DNA of 64,000 nucleotides, taken from positions 9,265,720 to 9,329,719 of the forward strand of contig NC_087080.1 in the NCBI RefSeq assembly GCF_026151205.1, read 5' to 3'. The notes beneath the pieces were generated by a model. It ran no database searches and was not told the origin of the DNA. It worked only from the letters and a program-made list of their open reading frames with translations. The translations under genes and the position numbers were made by a program. Source of the DNA: Bolinopsis microptera (lineage: Eukaryota > Ctenophora > Tentaculata > Lobata > Bolinopsidae). How positions within the stretch are numbered: position 1 is the stretch's first letter; the number at the start of each line of letters is the position of its first letter. Positions 49,921-59,774 of this stretch are shown one piece after another.

Positions 49921-50063
49921 CTGAAATAGTTAAAAGTCACTTCACTGTTCTCTTGAAAAATTATAACATCAGTTCGGAAATTAAGTGAGCAAGTAAATTC
50001 CACGTGGTTTAATACTAGCAAATTTGGTTTGAATATTTAAATATTTAAAACATTTATGCTTAC

Positions 50064-50244
50064 CCGTGCTCAGAGACTCCTCCACTCTACATCTGTCCGG
50101 CTGGAAACTCTGGAACCTAAGCTCCAGATCATCATGACACTTGATAACGTAGAGAACTATGGAGGGACACGTGTGCGGGAGGTCTCCTTCGTAGTTACAG
50201 TAGTCAGCTACACAAGAGTCGTAGAACTGAGCTGGTTTCAGGGT
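50064..50244 (-). CDS. Exon r: C8 module 1, second half (5 Cys)
   Basis: A 181-nt exon, phase 0 to phase 1. It encodes FYDSCVADYCNYEG, then PHTC, VIKC and PDRC. Together with exon q this gives the eight Cys of a C8 domain with the typical Y-x-x-C-x-x-x-x-C spacing. The C8 family normally follows VWD in mucins and von Willebrand factor, as it does here. Confidence 0.82.
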
Positions 50245-50274
50245 CTGGGGAGGGGGAAGGGGTTACTGGGAGAA

Positions 50275-50570
50275 ATGTGGCTAATTTAGCCAAGAAATGT
50301 GGTTAATTTAGCCAAGAAATGGGGCTAATTTAGCCAAGAAATGTGGCTTATCTATCCAAGAAATGTGGCTTATCTATCCAAGAAATGTGGCTTATTTAGC
50401 CAAGAAATGTGGCTTATCTATCCAAGAAATGTGGCTTATCTGACCAATAAATGTGGTTAATTTAGCCAATGAAATGTGGCTTATCTGACCAAGAAATTTG
50501 GCTTATTTAGCCAAGAAAATGTGGCTTATCTGACCAAGAAATTTGGCTTATTTAGCCAAGAAAATGATCG
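50275..50570 (+). repeat. Intron minisatellite, 22-bp unit
   Basis: About 13 copies of CCAAGAAATGTGGCTTATCT and variants (TTAGCCAAGAAATGTGG) in the intron that splits C8 module 1. Confidence 0.92.
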
Positions 50571-50693
50571 CTTACTACTATGTATTTTAGTGAAAATGCG
50601 TCAGTTAATAGCGAATTTTCTTGGCCATGACATCATGCCTTACTAACATTAATTAATTCATTTAACTGAATAATTTAATCTGGATTAACTAAC

Positions 50694-50804
50694 CTGGAAG
50701 CAGCTAGAGTAAGAACTGGTGGGATTAAGTAAAGATTGGCAGGCTCCGTGAGCTTTTATACCCTCTATTCCAGTACATCCCGATAACTCCTTCTCGTCTG
50801 ATAT
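50694..50804 (-). CDS. Exon q: C8 module 1, first half (3 Cys)
   Basis: A 111-nt exon, phase 0 to phase 0, with three Cys (SGCTGIEG, HGACQSLL, SSCFQ). The exon ends two residues after the third Cys, the split point used by every intron-split module in this locus. Confidence 0.8.
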
Positions 50805-50918
50805 CTAGGCAGAGGATACAAGTTTTAGTTACAACATAAACAATCAAACCATCGTTTCGATCGACTGATTTTACATTTCACAGAAGATTTATAGTCCCAA
50901 CTTTTTTATCCTACTTAC

Positions 50919-51029
50919 TGGGTTGGCACTGATGATAGCATCGTCTCCTGTAGCGGAGTAGTAGCCGAATATACCCTCTTTGTTAGTATCAGTCATATCA
51001 ACTTCCAGCAACACTCCACACCACTTTCC
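50919..51029 (-). CDS. Exon p: end of the VWD-like region
   Basis: A 111-nt exon, phase 0 to phase 0, encoding GKWCGVLLEVDMTDTNKEG. The position and Cys resemble the CGLCG...N segment near the end of VWD domains, though the motif is degenerate. Confidence 0.65.
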
Positions 51030-51789
51030 CTGGAGCACGCCACGTTATTAAAGATAATTTGTTTTTATTTTAACGTTATCAAAGATAATTTGTTTTTATT
51101 TTAACGTTATTAAAGCTAACTTATTTTTATTTTTATGACAGAATCCTAAGATTTCCCGGTCCTGCAAGGAATGTGACCGGGCATGCTTTACAAACAGCTC
51201 CTATTACTATAGAAACAATCAGATATTAATAATACGGTAAAGAACTATGACTTGGGGTGGGTACCAACACCCGTCGCTTCCATCCCTAAAAAGTAGGCCG
51301 CAAAAGTAAGCCGCTGCCCGCCGAGTAATCCTCCCAAGGCGGCCATTCCTAAGGGATCGCTCACATATTATGTAAGCCCGCATGGGGAAGAGGGGCTTCC
51401 AAAAAGCTTACCGTAATTTTACACAATATCCCTGTGTTAATTTGTTTACAGAAAGAGATCTAAATTGTCACAATTCTTTTTGGTCTTGAGCATGAATATT
51501 TGATATTCAGTGCCAAAACATCATCTTAACTATCAGCAGAGAAATTATTACAGCCAGATAATCAGCCCACACGAATTTTTATAAGAAGAACTTTCATTCC
51601 CAGCGAAAATTGAAAATCTGCCATCAAAAATGTCTAAGAAAATATAAATATCCTGAACAAACCATCGCACAGTTACATATTTGGTGAACAGAATTAGCAG
51701 ACAAGTTCCTGTTTCATAGACAGTTCTGTTTCTGTTTCTTATACAGTACACTCTGTAATAACCCCTGATGAGAGTGTTCTCCTTCTTAC
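51030..51789 (-). other. Intron between exons o and p
   Basis: It includes a GC-richer patch at about 51150-51420 with no open frame. This could be a short retroelement (SINE-like), but no box A/B motifs were identified. Otherwise nothing. Confidence 0.45.
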
Positions 51790-51836
51790 CTGATAGTTAG
51801 TACCCTTTATCAGCATCTGACGTATTTCACGGCACA
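51790..51836 (-). CDS. Exon o: VWD-like region, small exon
   Basis: A 47-nt exon encoding CREIRQMLIKGTNYQ. The acceptor GTTCAG is picked because it is the one that joins exon n in phase 1 and exits in phase 0. Longer starts are in the wrong phase. It is the least certain exon of the head. Confidence 0.5.
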
Positions 51837-52557
51837 CTGAACTACTTTCCGGGTGGTTCTGACGAGCGTTCTCCAGATCCGCCTGACTCAGTAGTTCACT
51901 TAGATTTCACTGATACAGATCCACATGCAGCCTTATCTCCCATTCCATGCACTTTCATCCAATTCATAGCACGAGCCTCGACTAGCTGCTGAGTGCTCTT
52001 TTTTGCAGGTACTGGCATTTTCATACTCATATCAAGAGAATCGCCTTGAGAGGAATGTTGTAGCACCGAACTATTGATTCAAACTTCAAGCTGCACGACT
52101 GGCTCCAGTGACTCAATCTTGCTCGATGACGAAGAACTCATAGCCCCTCAGTGTAGCAAAAGGCTGAAGACCATAGAATCATGGGCCCTAGACCATGCAA
52201 TTCCTCGATCATCACACCCAATTTATCGATCATTCTCCTTCGTAGAAGAAAGCTACGGCAAAATAGATTTTTTCAACAAAAAGTTTTGGCTTGATCGCCC
52301 AATGATAATAAACAAAATGTGTTTCCCATATCCATTATCCAAGCAGAAACCTCTTTACATATTATGTAGCAAGACATGCTCGTTATCAATATACTAATAA
52401 AGATCTTAACATTACTGAGAATTGAGATGCATATATTTCAGAGTAAGGTGGTTTCAATCAAGTCAAGTACGACGAGTCGTAAGAGGATTGTAAGAAGATT
52501 GTAGAACATTCCAGAAGTTGTAAGAAGATTCGATAACGAACTTGAATAAAGATTTAA

Positions 52558-53118
52558 ACAACGAGAATATTGGGGGTTTTTCCATAGATTTCATGGGGTA
52601 AAACAACGAGAATGTTGGGGGTTTTCCAGTGATTTCAGGGGTAGAACAACGAGAATGTTGGGGGTTTTCCAGTGATTTCAGGGGTAGATCAACGAGAATG
52701 TTGGGGGTTTTCCAGAGATTTCAGGGGTAGAACAACGAGAATGTTGGGGGTTTTCCAGAGATTTCAGGGGTAGAACAACGAGAATGTTGGGGGTTTTCCA
52801 GAGATTTCAGGGGTAGAACAACGAGAATGTTGGGGGTTTTCCAGAGATTTCAGGGGTAGAACAACGAGAATGTTGGGGGTTTTCCAGAGATTTCAGGGGT
52901 AGAACAACGAGAATGTTGGGGGTTTTCCAGAGATTTCAGGGGTAGAACAACGAGAATGTTGGGGGTTTTCCAGAGATTTCAGGGGTAGAACAACGAGAAT
53001 GTTGGGGGTTTTCCAGAGATTTCAGGGGTAGAACAACGAGAATGTTGGGGGTTTTCCAGAGATTTCAGGGGTAGAACAACGAGAATGTTGGGGGTTTTCC
53101 AGAGAGTTCAGGGGTAGA
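52558..53118 (+). repeat. Intron minisatellite, 43-bp unit, about 13 copies
   Basis: The unit is AACAACGAGAATGTTGGGGG followed by TTTTCCAGAGATTTCAGGGGTAG. The first copies are more diverged and the central ones nearly identical. It lies just downstream of exon n (minus-strand sense). Confidence 0.95.
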
Positions 53119-53152
53119 AAGGGGTAGAAAATGTTTATACAAGGGGGTTTAC

Positions 53153-53263
53153 CACTGACCAGTAATCTCTGCGAGACAGATAAGACCAGTAAGCCAGTGT
53201 CTCGGTTGTACCGTGCAGTGAGCTGTAACTCTTCCTGCTTTATCACCACTACCCTGTTCCGTT
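53153..53263 (-). CDS. Exon n: VWD-like region, part 3
   Basis: A 111-nt exon, phase 1 to phase 1, encoding VVVIKQEELQLTARYNRDT then LLVLSVSQRLLVS. The alternating hydrophobic beta strands resemble the middle of VWD domains. Confidence 0.65.
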
Positions 53264-53452
53264 CTGAGGGCGCAGTCCGGGTAGAAATTATTCGAAACAT
53301 TATTCAAGAAAGAAGAATAATATCAGGTAAGGGATATTTGAAAAGTATCATCATTCAGTGATCTCAATATAATCCATAAGTTTAGATAGATGAAACCGAC
53401 CCTTTCTCAATTAGGGGAGTTGATTGCTCCCCAACAAGGGGGTGGAGCTTAC

Positions 53453-53580
53453 CAGAGACGGAGAATCCAGCAGGAGTTACAAAGTAGAACTCGGCCCCTG
53501 GTACACTAGCTCCGTTGTAAAGTACCTCACTCTCGCTCAGAACTATTGTGTCAGATAAGTATCTGATCGCTACAGTATTC
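53453..53580 (-). CDS. Exon m: VWD-like region, part 2
   Basis: A 128-nt exon, phase 2 to phase 1, beta-rich (RNTVAIRYLSDTIVLSE). An earlier AG would place a stop in frame, so the acceptor CTCTCCAG is chosen. It continues the VWD-like strand pattern. Confidence 0.65.
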
Positions 53581-54028
53581 CTGGAGAGTTTGGTTGTTAG
53601 TTCCTGCAGAATTCCAGCTTTCCGTTAAAAAGTCCTTTATAATATGGCGCCAGGGTGTGGACTGGCTACACCTGGTTAAACCGTTTCCATCCCATTACAT
53701 AATACTAAAATACATCAAATTTACAATATTATATTTTGAGCAATGTAAATTACGATATTCTGCAATTCAGCGGGTTGGGTTGGTGCAGAAGTTGGAATAT
53801 TTGATTTTGTGCCAGTGTACCGTTAATTACTTAATTGATCGGGTCAGTGCAAACCCCAAATACTAATTGATTTTGTTAAGTTTTGGAGGCTGTGAACTGT
53901 GAAGGAACCTAGAAGACGGCATCGATAATTATGAAATTCCAGCATTATTGATTAAACACAAACGCTACATTATAAATAACGAGCTGCTGAATATTTAAAT
54001 GATATAATTAGTGGAGGTTGTTACAGAC
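53581..54028 (-). other. Intron between exons l and m
   Basis: 448 nt. No feature recognised. Confidence 0.65.
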
Positions 54029-54173
54029 CTGTATCTGTGGATATGAAGTGGCATGGCAGAGTCCCCTCCACATGGGGTGATCAGCTTCACCTCTGAAGAA
54101 GGGAGGTAGTCTATCAGGGTCCCGGAGACAGGGAGGTAGTGTTGGGCGGAGAAGCAGCCAACTGTCACTGTGT
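54029..54173 (-). CDS. Exon l: VWD-like region, part 1
   Basis: A 145-nt exon, phase 1 to phase 2, encoding TVTVGCFSAQHYLPVSGTL and later a second Cys. The VWD assignment is tentative. It rests on position directly before a C8 domain, the two-Cys beta-rich pattern and the exons that follow. Confidence 0.6.
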
Positions 54174-54743
54174 CTGGGGAGACGGTGTTAATATTGTTCT
54201 TTCAAGAAACGTTCTGATTTTTGTCTGAATAGACTCAGTGATGACAATGTTCTAATGAAGGTAAATGGTGTTAAAAAGGTGTTACTATGGCGTTATTATG
54301 ATGGTGTTACTATGGTTCCATCACAATGATGTCATGAAATTGCCAGTGAATAGATTTGTACAATTTTCAGAGTGAATCGATTGTGCTTCAATTCAGTGAC
54401 GACACAAGCAGTTCTGAACAGCACTCAAAATCCTAGATATAATAGCAGCTGGTAAAAATATTAAAACAGTATTAAAAAAGCGTTAAAAATGTCAAAACAG
54501 CTTTTAAAAGTGTTTAAACAGCATTAAAAAGTGTTAGAACAGCGTTTAACACCCATATTATCACCACATCAGCACAAGCCTCCTACCCATTAACGGCTCA
54601 GATGTGGGTAACATCATTGTAGTTGACTCAGTTGTTGACGGGAGGGTAACTGTAGAGTTCACATAACTTATCTTTTATTTGATATCCAAAATGAAGAGTT
54701 TTTCATGTGCAAGAGGAAATTAAACGCACAAATGTTAACTAAC
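54174..54743 (-). other. Intron between exons k and l
   Basis: 570 nt. A loose run of TTAAAA-AGCGTT words lies around 54460-54545; otherwise nothing. Confidence 0.6.
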
Positions 54744-54914
54744 CGATATCAAAGCAGGGGTCCTTAGTACAAGGTTTAGTCTGCCTGACAACAGAGCAGG
54801 ATTTAGAAACACACTCTCTTGTCCGGACCCTCTCTCCAGTACCGCACACCACGTTACAAGCCGACCAGTCAGACCACTCAGCGTCTGCTACTGTTGGTTC
54901 TTCCTCTAGTACTG
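54744..54914 (-). CDS. Exon k: complete TSP1 repeat
   Basis: A 171-nt exon, phase 1 to phase 1, holding a whole thrombospondin type 1 repeat. It has two spaced Trp (WSDWSACNVVCGTG), the Arg ladder (ERVRTREC) and the closing cysteines (TKDPCFD). Phase 1-1 flanks are the usual arrangement for shuffled TSP1 exons. TSP1 repeats typically bind matrix and glycosaminoglycans. Confidence 0.93.
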
Positions 54915-54934
54915 CTGTGGAAATGTCAGGGTTA

Positions 54935-55055
54935 TTCGGGGGTTATTTGGGGGTTATTTGAGAGAGGGCGGTTTATTTATGTCAGGGTCATTTGGGGGTT
55001 ATTTGGGGGTATTTGGGGGTTATTTGGGGGTTCTTTGGGGGTTATTCGGGGGAGG
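54935..55055 (+). repeat. GGGGGTTATTT simple repeat
   Basis: About nine copies of an 11- to 12-bp G-rich word in the intron between exons j and k. G-runs recur every 11-12 bases. Confidence 0.85.
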
Positions 55056-55584
55056 GTGGTTTATTTAGAAGCGTATAAAACAGCTATCCTGTTATTGTGT
55101 ACCTATAGAGTGATTTATTTCTTACTTTTACTTTACTTTGATATATTCCTGTACAAAAAATAAATTTTCAAATCGTGTACAAAATTGTGTAAAAGTCAGG
55201 CCATAGTTGACCGCTTAATAATATCAAAACAGTGAAAGATATTTCATTTCTGTAAAAAGGGTTATGTAATATCCGCATTCTTTGATGGTGATTATCCTTG
55301 TGTTCAACTTCACGTCAACAAGATAGGGGAAAATACGGTACTACAATGATTCTGATAATTTGAAAAAGTGCTAAAATATGTGACTAGAATAGCGCATTAC
55401 CATAGAAAAAGTTTCATTTTCCGGTATAAGCATAAGGTGAAATTTATAGCAAAAATTTGGTGCGTTACGAGTAATCTCATTTGAATGCCTCCTATTTAAA
55501 GCCAAACTTGATTCGATAATAATTCCCTTAACTAAACGAGATGGTGTACCTAAACTAAACTAAACTATAGACTATGATACATAC

Positions 55585-55760
55585 CTGGAATAACTTTAAT
55601 GTAAACGTCCTTGGTAGCAGACCCTCTACTGTCAGTAGCTTGATGTCTGTACCAACCCTCCTGATCCTCACTGATAGACTCTATCACCACGGTTACGGTC
55701 CTGGTTCCGGCTGTTCCACTGGTCAGATCAAGTGCAACTGGTGGGTCGCTGGGTGTAGAT
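55585..55760 (-). CDS. Exon j: Ig domain 3, second half
   Basis: A 176-nt exon, phase 2 to phase 1, encoding DQEGWYRHQATDSRGSATK. This is the Ig F-G motif with His in place of the second canonical Cys. The donor is GTATGT. Confidence 0.8.
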
Positions 55761-55769
55761 CTGGGGGAG

Positions 55770-56118
55770 TGTCAGTCAGGGTGTGGTAGTGAGGGTGTGG
55801 TAGTGAGGTTAGGTAGTGAGGGTGTGGTAGTGAGGGTGTGGTAGTGAGGGTGTGATAGTGAGGATGTGGTAGTGAGGGTGTGGTAGTCAGGGTGTGGTAG
55901 TGAAGGTATGGTAGTGTGGGTGTGGTAGTGAGGGTGAGGTAGTGAGGGTGTGGTAGTGAGGGTGTGGTAGTGAGGGTGTGGTAGTGAGGGTGTGGTAGTG
56001 AGGGTGTGGTAGTGAGGGTGTGGTAGTGAGGGTGTGGTAGTGAGGGTGTGGTAGTGAGGGTGTGGTAGTGAGGGTGCGGTAGTGAGGGTGCGGTAGTGAG
56101 GGTGTGGTAGTGAGGGTG
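55770..56118 (+). repeat. Intron minisatellite, 14-bp unit, about 25 copies
   Basis: GTGTGGTAGTGAGG repeated about 25 times with single-base variants in the intron between exons i and j, which splits Ig3. Confidence 0.95.
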
Positions 56119-56226
56119 AGATCAGGTTGTTATGGTCGTAATAAAATTTGAAAATATAATATTTCTAGTTAGTATCACGGGCATTAGCCGCTAGTTTATA
56201 TAATGCATTAAAATATCAATACTCAC

Positions 56227-56353
56227 CCAAGCTGGGTGATAGTGACCCAGGGGGTGGGGGCTCCGAATGCTGTAGCGTGTAGGGTAACACTCTCCCCCTC
56301 CTCCACTTCTATGTAGGCTGTGGAGGTCTCTACGAAGTAGGGCGTCTTGTTCT
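56227..56353 (-). CDS. Exon i: Ig domain 3, first half
   Basis: A 127-nt exon, phase 1 to phase 2, encoding EGESVTLHATAFGAPTPWV. This is an Ig B-C strand pair with Ala at the first canonical Cys position. Confidence 0.8.
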
Positions 56354-56760
56354 CTGAGAAAATAAAGGGAATCAGATTGGTGCTCTTTCACAAAACATAC
56401 TGGATGATACATTTTATTCGTTCATATATTAGCACTACCTCGGCTAGGAAAATTAAGCATGTTGGGGAAGGAATTCGTATGTGTTTATGTTTAAAACTGA
56501 TAGTACATCCTAGTGAACATAACACATAGTGTAGAGTGTAGAGTAACATGTTTTATTTCATAACCGGCCGCCACAAGTATGTTGACTAAAATAATAAAAC
56601 CGAATAATTATTAAACTGTATTAAAATGTATCTAAATATAATAACATGTTATTGTATTTGAAATCTAGTTCATTGTCTTAAAATTCGTTCAATAAGGACG
56701 GAAAAAAGTATTAAAAATGAAAGAAGTATGTTGTCCCTGTAGCTATAACCGACATCTTAC
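56354..56760 (-). other. Intron between exons h and i
   Basis: 407 nt. No feature recognised. Confidence 0.65.
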
Positions 56761-56842
56761 CCTTGACTGTTACGTAGACTTCTCCACTGGTGGTGCCGTG
56801 TTCGTTAGACGCCCTGAACTTGTACCACCCGCTGTGCTTTAA
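56761..56842 (-). CDS. Exon h: Ig domain 2, C-terminal strands
   Basis: An 82-nt exon, phase 0 to phase 1, encoding SGWYKFRASNEHGTTSGE. This is the Y-x-C-x-A-x-N-x-x-G motif with Phe replacing Cys, so Ig2 lacks both canonical cysteines. Confidence 0.85.
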
Positions 56843-57113
56843 CTGAGAGGCAGCAAGTTAACATGATCAACATAACTAACATAACACGCGGGAGAGTGAG
56901 TTACCTACGTCTTGACACAATTTATGTACAGGGTGTACCACAGAAAGTGTGACTTTTTGAGAAATGATACAAAATATTATGAAGGAGCAGTTGCTAAAAA
57001 CTGTGTGTAATGTGACATTTAATTGTAACAACGCGATCACTTCTCGTTACGTGTCACGATATTTGGTGGCTACTTTCTTTACACTTCACAATAGCTTTGT
57101 ATTTAAAACTAAC

Positions 57114-57195
57114 CTTAGCGTTGCGTATAGTCAGAACACCAGAGTCACTGATTGTTATTCTGTTTGTGGGTTCCAGTGGGTTGATACCGTGTTGC
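57114..57195 (-). CDS. Exon g: Ig domain 2, middle
   Basis: An 82-nt exon, phase 2 to phase 0, encoding RITISDSGVLTIRNAK, the usual Ig strand leading to the E-F loop. The donor is GTTAGT. Confidence 0.8.
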
Positions 57196-57394
57196 CTATA
57201 AGGAGACAGGCTTAAAGAGACGGTTATTGAGGGTTATTATGAAATAACTTTTTTAAATATGGTTCTTCTTTGGATTGAATAGTTTTTATTTCAAGTAAAG
57301 ACTCATCTGCTTGAATGTTAGTTTTACGGTTTTAAAGTTAGGAAATTGCACAACAAATCTAGATCACATAATCTGCAATGAACTTCTTACTGAC

Positions 57395-57545
57395 CAGGAT
57401 ATACTGGGAGCGGGTATTCCAACAATCCTGAAGTCTATAACGAGAGTCTGGCCCGTGTAGGTGGTGATGTTAGCGAGAGGAGTGTGATCTGGGGGCCGGA
57501 CACCGTCAGGGTAGAACTGGTCGTCTTTAGGTGGGTCCTCTGGTT
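57395..57545 (-). CDS. Exon f: Ig domain 2, first half
   Basis: A 151-nt exon, phase 1 to phase 2. It encodes QTLVIDFRIVGIPAPSISW, an Ig B-C strand pair with the G-x-P-x-P and Trp landmarks but with Phe where the first canonical Cys should be. Confidence 0.8.
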
Positions 57546-57591
57546 CTGTGATGAAGGGAGTGAGTAATAATATCAAGAGTAAAGAACCTAC

Positions 57592-57700
57592 CTGTTTTAA
57601 ACTAATTACAACACTACAAATCTATTATATTTATTGAGTATTATATAATGGGATGGAAGTATTATACTTCCATCCTCTTATATAATACTCAATAAATATA
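57592..57700. repeat. Hairpin plus dispersed repeat in the Ig2 intron
   Basis: 57631-57660 and 57666-57695 are a 30-bp inverted repeat with two mismatches and a 5-base loop. Immediately before it, 57592-57626 is identical to 8413-8447 (35 bp, CTGTTTTAAACTAATTACAA...). A small MITE-like family is likely. Confidence 0.8.
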
Positions 57701-57888
57701 ACATAATACTTAATAAAGTATACTTTAACCAGATACATCCAGTCCACACACTGGCTCCATAATAATATGAAGGACCTGTTATAATTCTAAATGAAAAGCT
57801 CGAATACAGTAGATATAAGGATATACAACAAGATACAAGGCTATGTCACTCCCGGTGTTGGAAGGTGCTTATCAGGATATAAACTCAC

Positions 57889-57970
57889 GGGCGACACTGA
57901 TAAAGGTGTAAGCTACATCGGAACCGTGTCTGTTCCACGCTACACACTGGTACCAGGCACTTCTGAACAC
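57889..57970 (-). CDS. Exon e: Ig domain 1, C-terminal strands
   Basis: An 82-nt exon, phase 0 to phase 1, encoding SAWYQCVAWNRHGSD, the classical YxCxAxNxxG motif of I-set Ig domains with the second canonical Cys. Ig1 is therefore spread over three exons. Confidence 0.85.
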
Positions 57971-58222
57971 CTGTAAACAGTTATTATTACACGCGAGAAC
58001 ACGTGTATTACACGTGATATTTAGTTTTATTACACTTCCGAGATGGGTCCTGGTGAATTCAGGTCAGCGAATAAAATCTTTTAATAGTATTCTTAAACCA
58101 TTGTAACTCTTCAAGTAGGGGAAGTTGGCACGTCCTAATAAAATATGAGGTATCATGATATAGGTACAAAAATAGAAACATTTCGCGGTCTATAATTTAG
58201 TTTCCAAACATGATATCTGAAG

Positions 58223-58318
58223 TACTGTACGTACGTGTTTCCGTACGTGTTTCCGTACGTGTTTCCGTACGTGTTTCCGTACGTGTTTCCGTACGTGTTT
58301 CCGTACGTGTTTCCGCTC
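58223..58318 (+). repeat. 12-bp tandem repeat, 8 copies
   Basis: TTTCCGTACGTG repeats up to two bases before the exon d donor. Each unit contains the palindrome CGTACG or ACGT. Confidence 0.95.
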
Positions 58319-58320
58319 AC

Positions 58321-58439
58321 CTGAATAACAGTGCTAGTCCTCACGGAACAAAGGTTCCTGTTCCTGCCAGCCCCTCTGATGACCAAGTCTGTTCTGTTGA
58401 TGTTCATCCCAGATACCATCACATCCGGCTGAGGACGTC
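58321..58439 (-). CDS. Exon d: Ig domain 1, middle
   Basis: A 119-nt exon, phase 1 to phase 0, beginning RPQPDVMVSG and containing a possible N-glycosylation site (NRT). The donor GTGAGC lies directly against a 12-bp minisatellite in the downstream intron. Confidence 0.75.
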
Positions 58440-58678
58440 CTGAAGGGGAGTTTTTAGAAAGGGGGCCAGGGGGGGGGGGGAGTTTGTGAGACTAATTGGG
58501 TCGGAGCTGATTGAGCAGGAAATGACGTGATGACATCATACTGATGACGTAGTACGCTGTAAAGCTAGTGCTGTGTGATTATGACGCGGTTACGTATTTT
58601 GGGACATTCATCTCAACAGTGATCGAATTGAATTGACTTCCTAGAGGACAGAAAATCAGATTTGAATAGAGCGGCATA

Positions 58679-59583
58679 CCTTAGTGCAAGAAATATAGGC
58701 GGCAAGAATATAAGGCGCTAGAAATTAAGGCGGCAAGAAATTAAGGCGATATTTTTTTCGGAAAAAATACGATTTTTGATCGCAAATTTGGTTATAGTTT
58801 TGGTCGAAATAGTGTCAATTTTATTCTTTTATCAGTCTATAAAGCATAGAAATCTGTTTAAAAATACGATATACTGGACATTGGTCACATAAAAACTAAA
58901 TGGTGCATGCACATTATATTTATAGTGATTGCTGTTCTGTCGTCTAAGTTTATAATTTTAAATTAGGTAGACATCCACTACATCAGCAAACTGCAAGTCA
59001 ATTGGTATATTAATTGCATTTGACAAAATGATAGTGCACATTCTGTACGCAGCAAGGAATTTTTATGTATGTATACTACATATCATCATTAAAATTAAAA
59101 ATTATTTCTTTTTAAAATTCATGGACCAATGAGAAGGGAATAACGCTCCTCAAGAAGTTAGTCGACGAAAAGTACAGCTTCGACAAACGTTTGGAGGATG
59201 AATCAGCTGATATTATCAAGAAGCTATTTCCAGACACGATGGAGCAAGATGACGACGACTATCTTGGTTATGGATTGCAGCTGCTGGAGATATATGACTC
59301 TGATGAAGAAGGAGAAGACGAGAATATTAATTGATATATTAATGTATTTAGACTCAAGTTAATTTATTTTAAATATGTATTTCATTGAATTCTAGCAAAT
59401 AACGAAATCGACATGTAAATTTAAAATAATAAAATCACACGAAAATTTCTTATGAAAAAATCGCAAGAAAAAAAATTAAGGCGGTTAGAAATTACGGTGG
59501 TCAGATATTAAGGCGGCAAGAAATTAAGGCGATTTTGTCAGAATCGCCTTAATTTCTTGCCGCCTATATTTCTTGCACTAAGG
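58679..59583 (+). mobile_element. TIR element with TA target duplication, 905 bp
   Basis: The ends are perfect 30-bp inverted copies (CCTTAGTGCAAGAAATATAG, continuing GCGGCAAGAA). They are flanked by TA on both sides (58677-58678 and 59584-59585). Sub-terminal repeats of GAAATTAAGGCGG and GGCGAT occur inside both ends. The interior holds one 71-codon frame (59122-59334). The TA duplication is typical of the Tc1/mariner-type DDE class, but it is not specific. It looks like an internally deleted, non-autonomous copy. Confidence 0.85.
59122..59334 (+). pseudogene. Transposon-borne frame, possible transposase C-terminus remnant
   Basis: A 70-residue frame with no ATG at its start (an in-frame TAA lies just upstream). 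It reads LLKKLVDEKYSFDKRLED and ends in a strongly acidic tail (DSDEEGEDENIN). The acidic end and the position inside the TIR element suggest the last part of a lost transposase. Family not recognised. Confidence 0.4.
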
Positions 59584-59678
59584 TAGGCAAAAGTGTAAGT
59601 ATAGTGTATAATGATAATTTATAGATTGAATATAAGCAAATCGGTAGATTGGTGTTAAAATACTCAGTAACCACTGAC

Positions 59679-59774
59679 CCTCAGCATTACAAGTCAGAGA
59701 GACATAATCTCCCTTTTTAGCGTCTATCAGCAGGGCTGGTTTCTCTGTTATAACCGGGTGTCCTGAGATGGTAA
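59679..59774 (-). CDS. Exon c: Ig domain 1, first strands
   Basis: A 96-nt exon, phase 1 to phase 1. It encodes GDYVSLTCNAEG, a typical I-set Ig B-strand with the first canonical Cys. The acceptor is CTGACCAG and the donor GTCAGT. Confidence 0.8.

Noticed and set aside
52074-52397. A 107-codon plus-strand frame in the intron between exons n and o
   Set aside because: No recognisable domain, no promoter or splice evidence. It could be a decayed element but cannot be supported as a gene.
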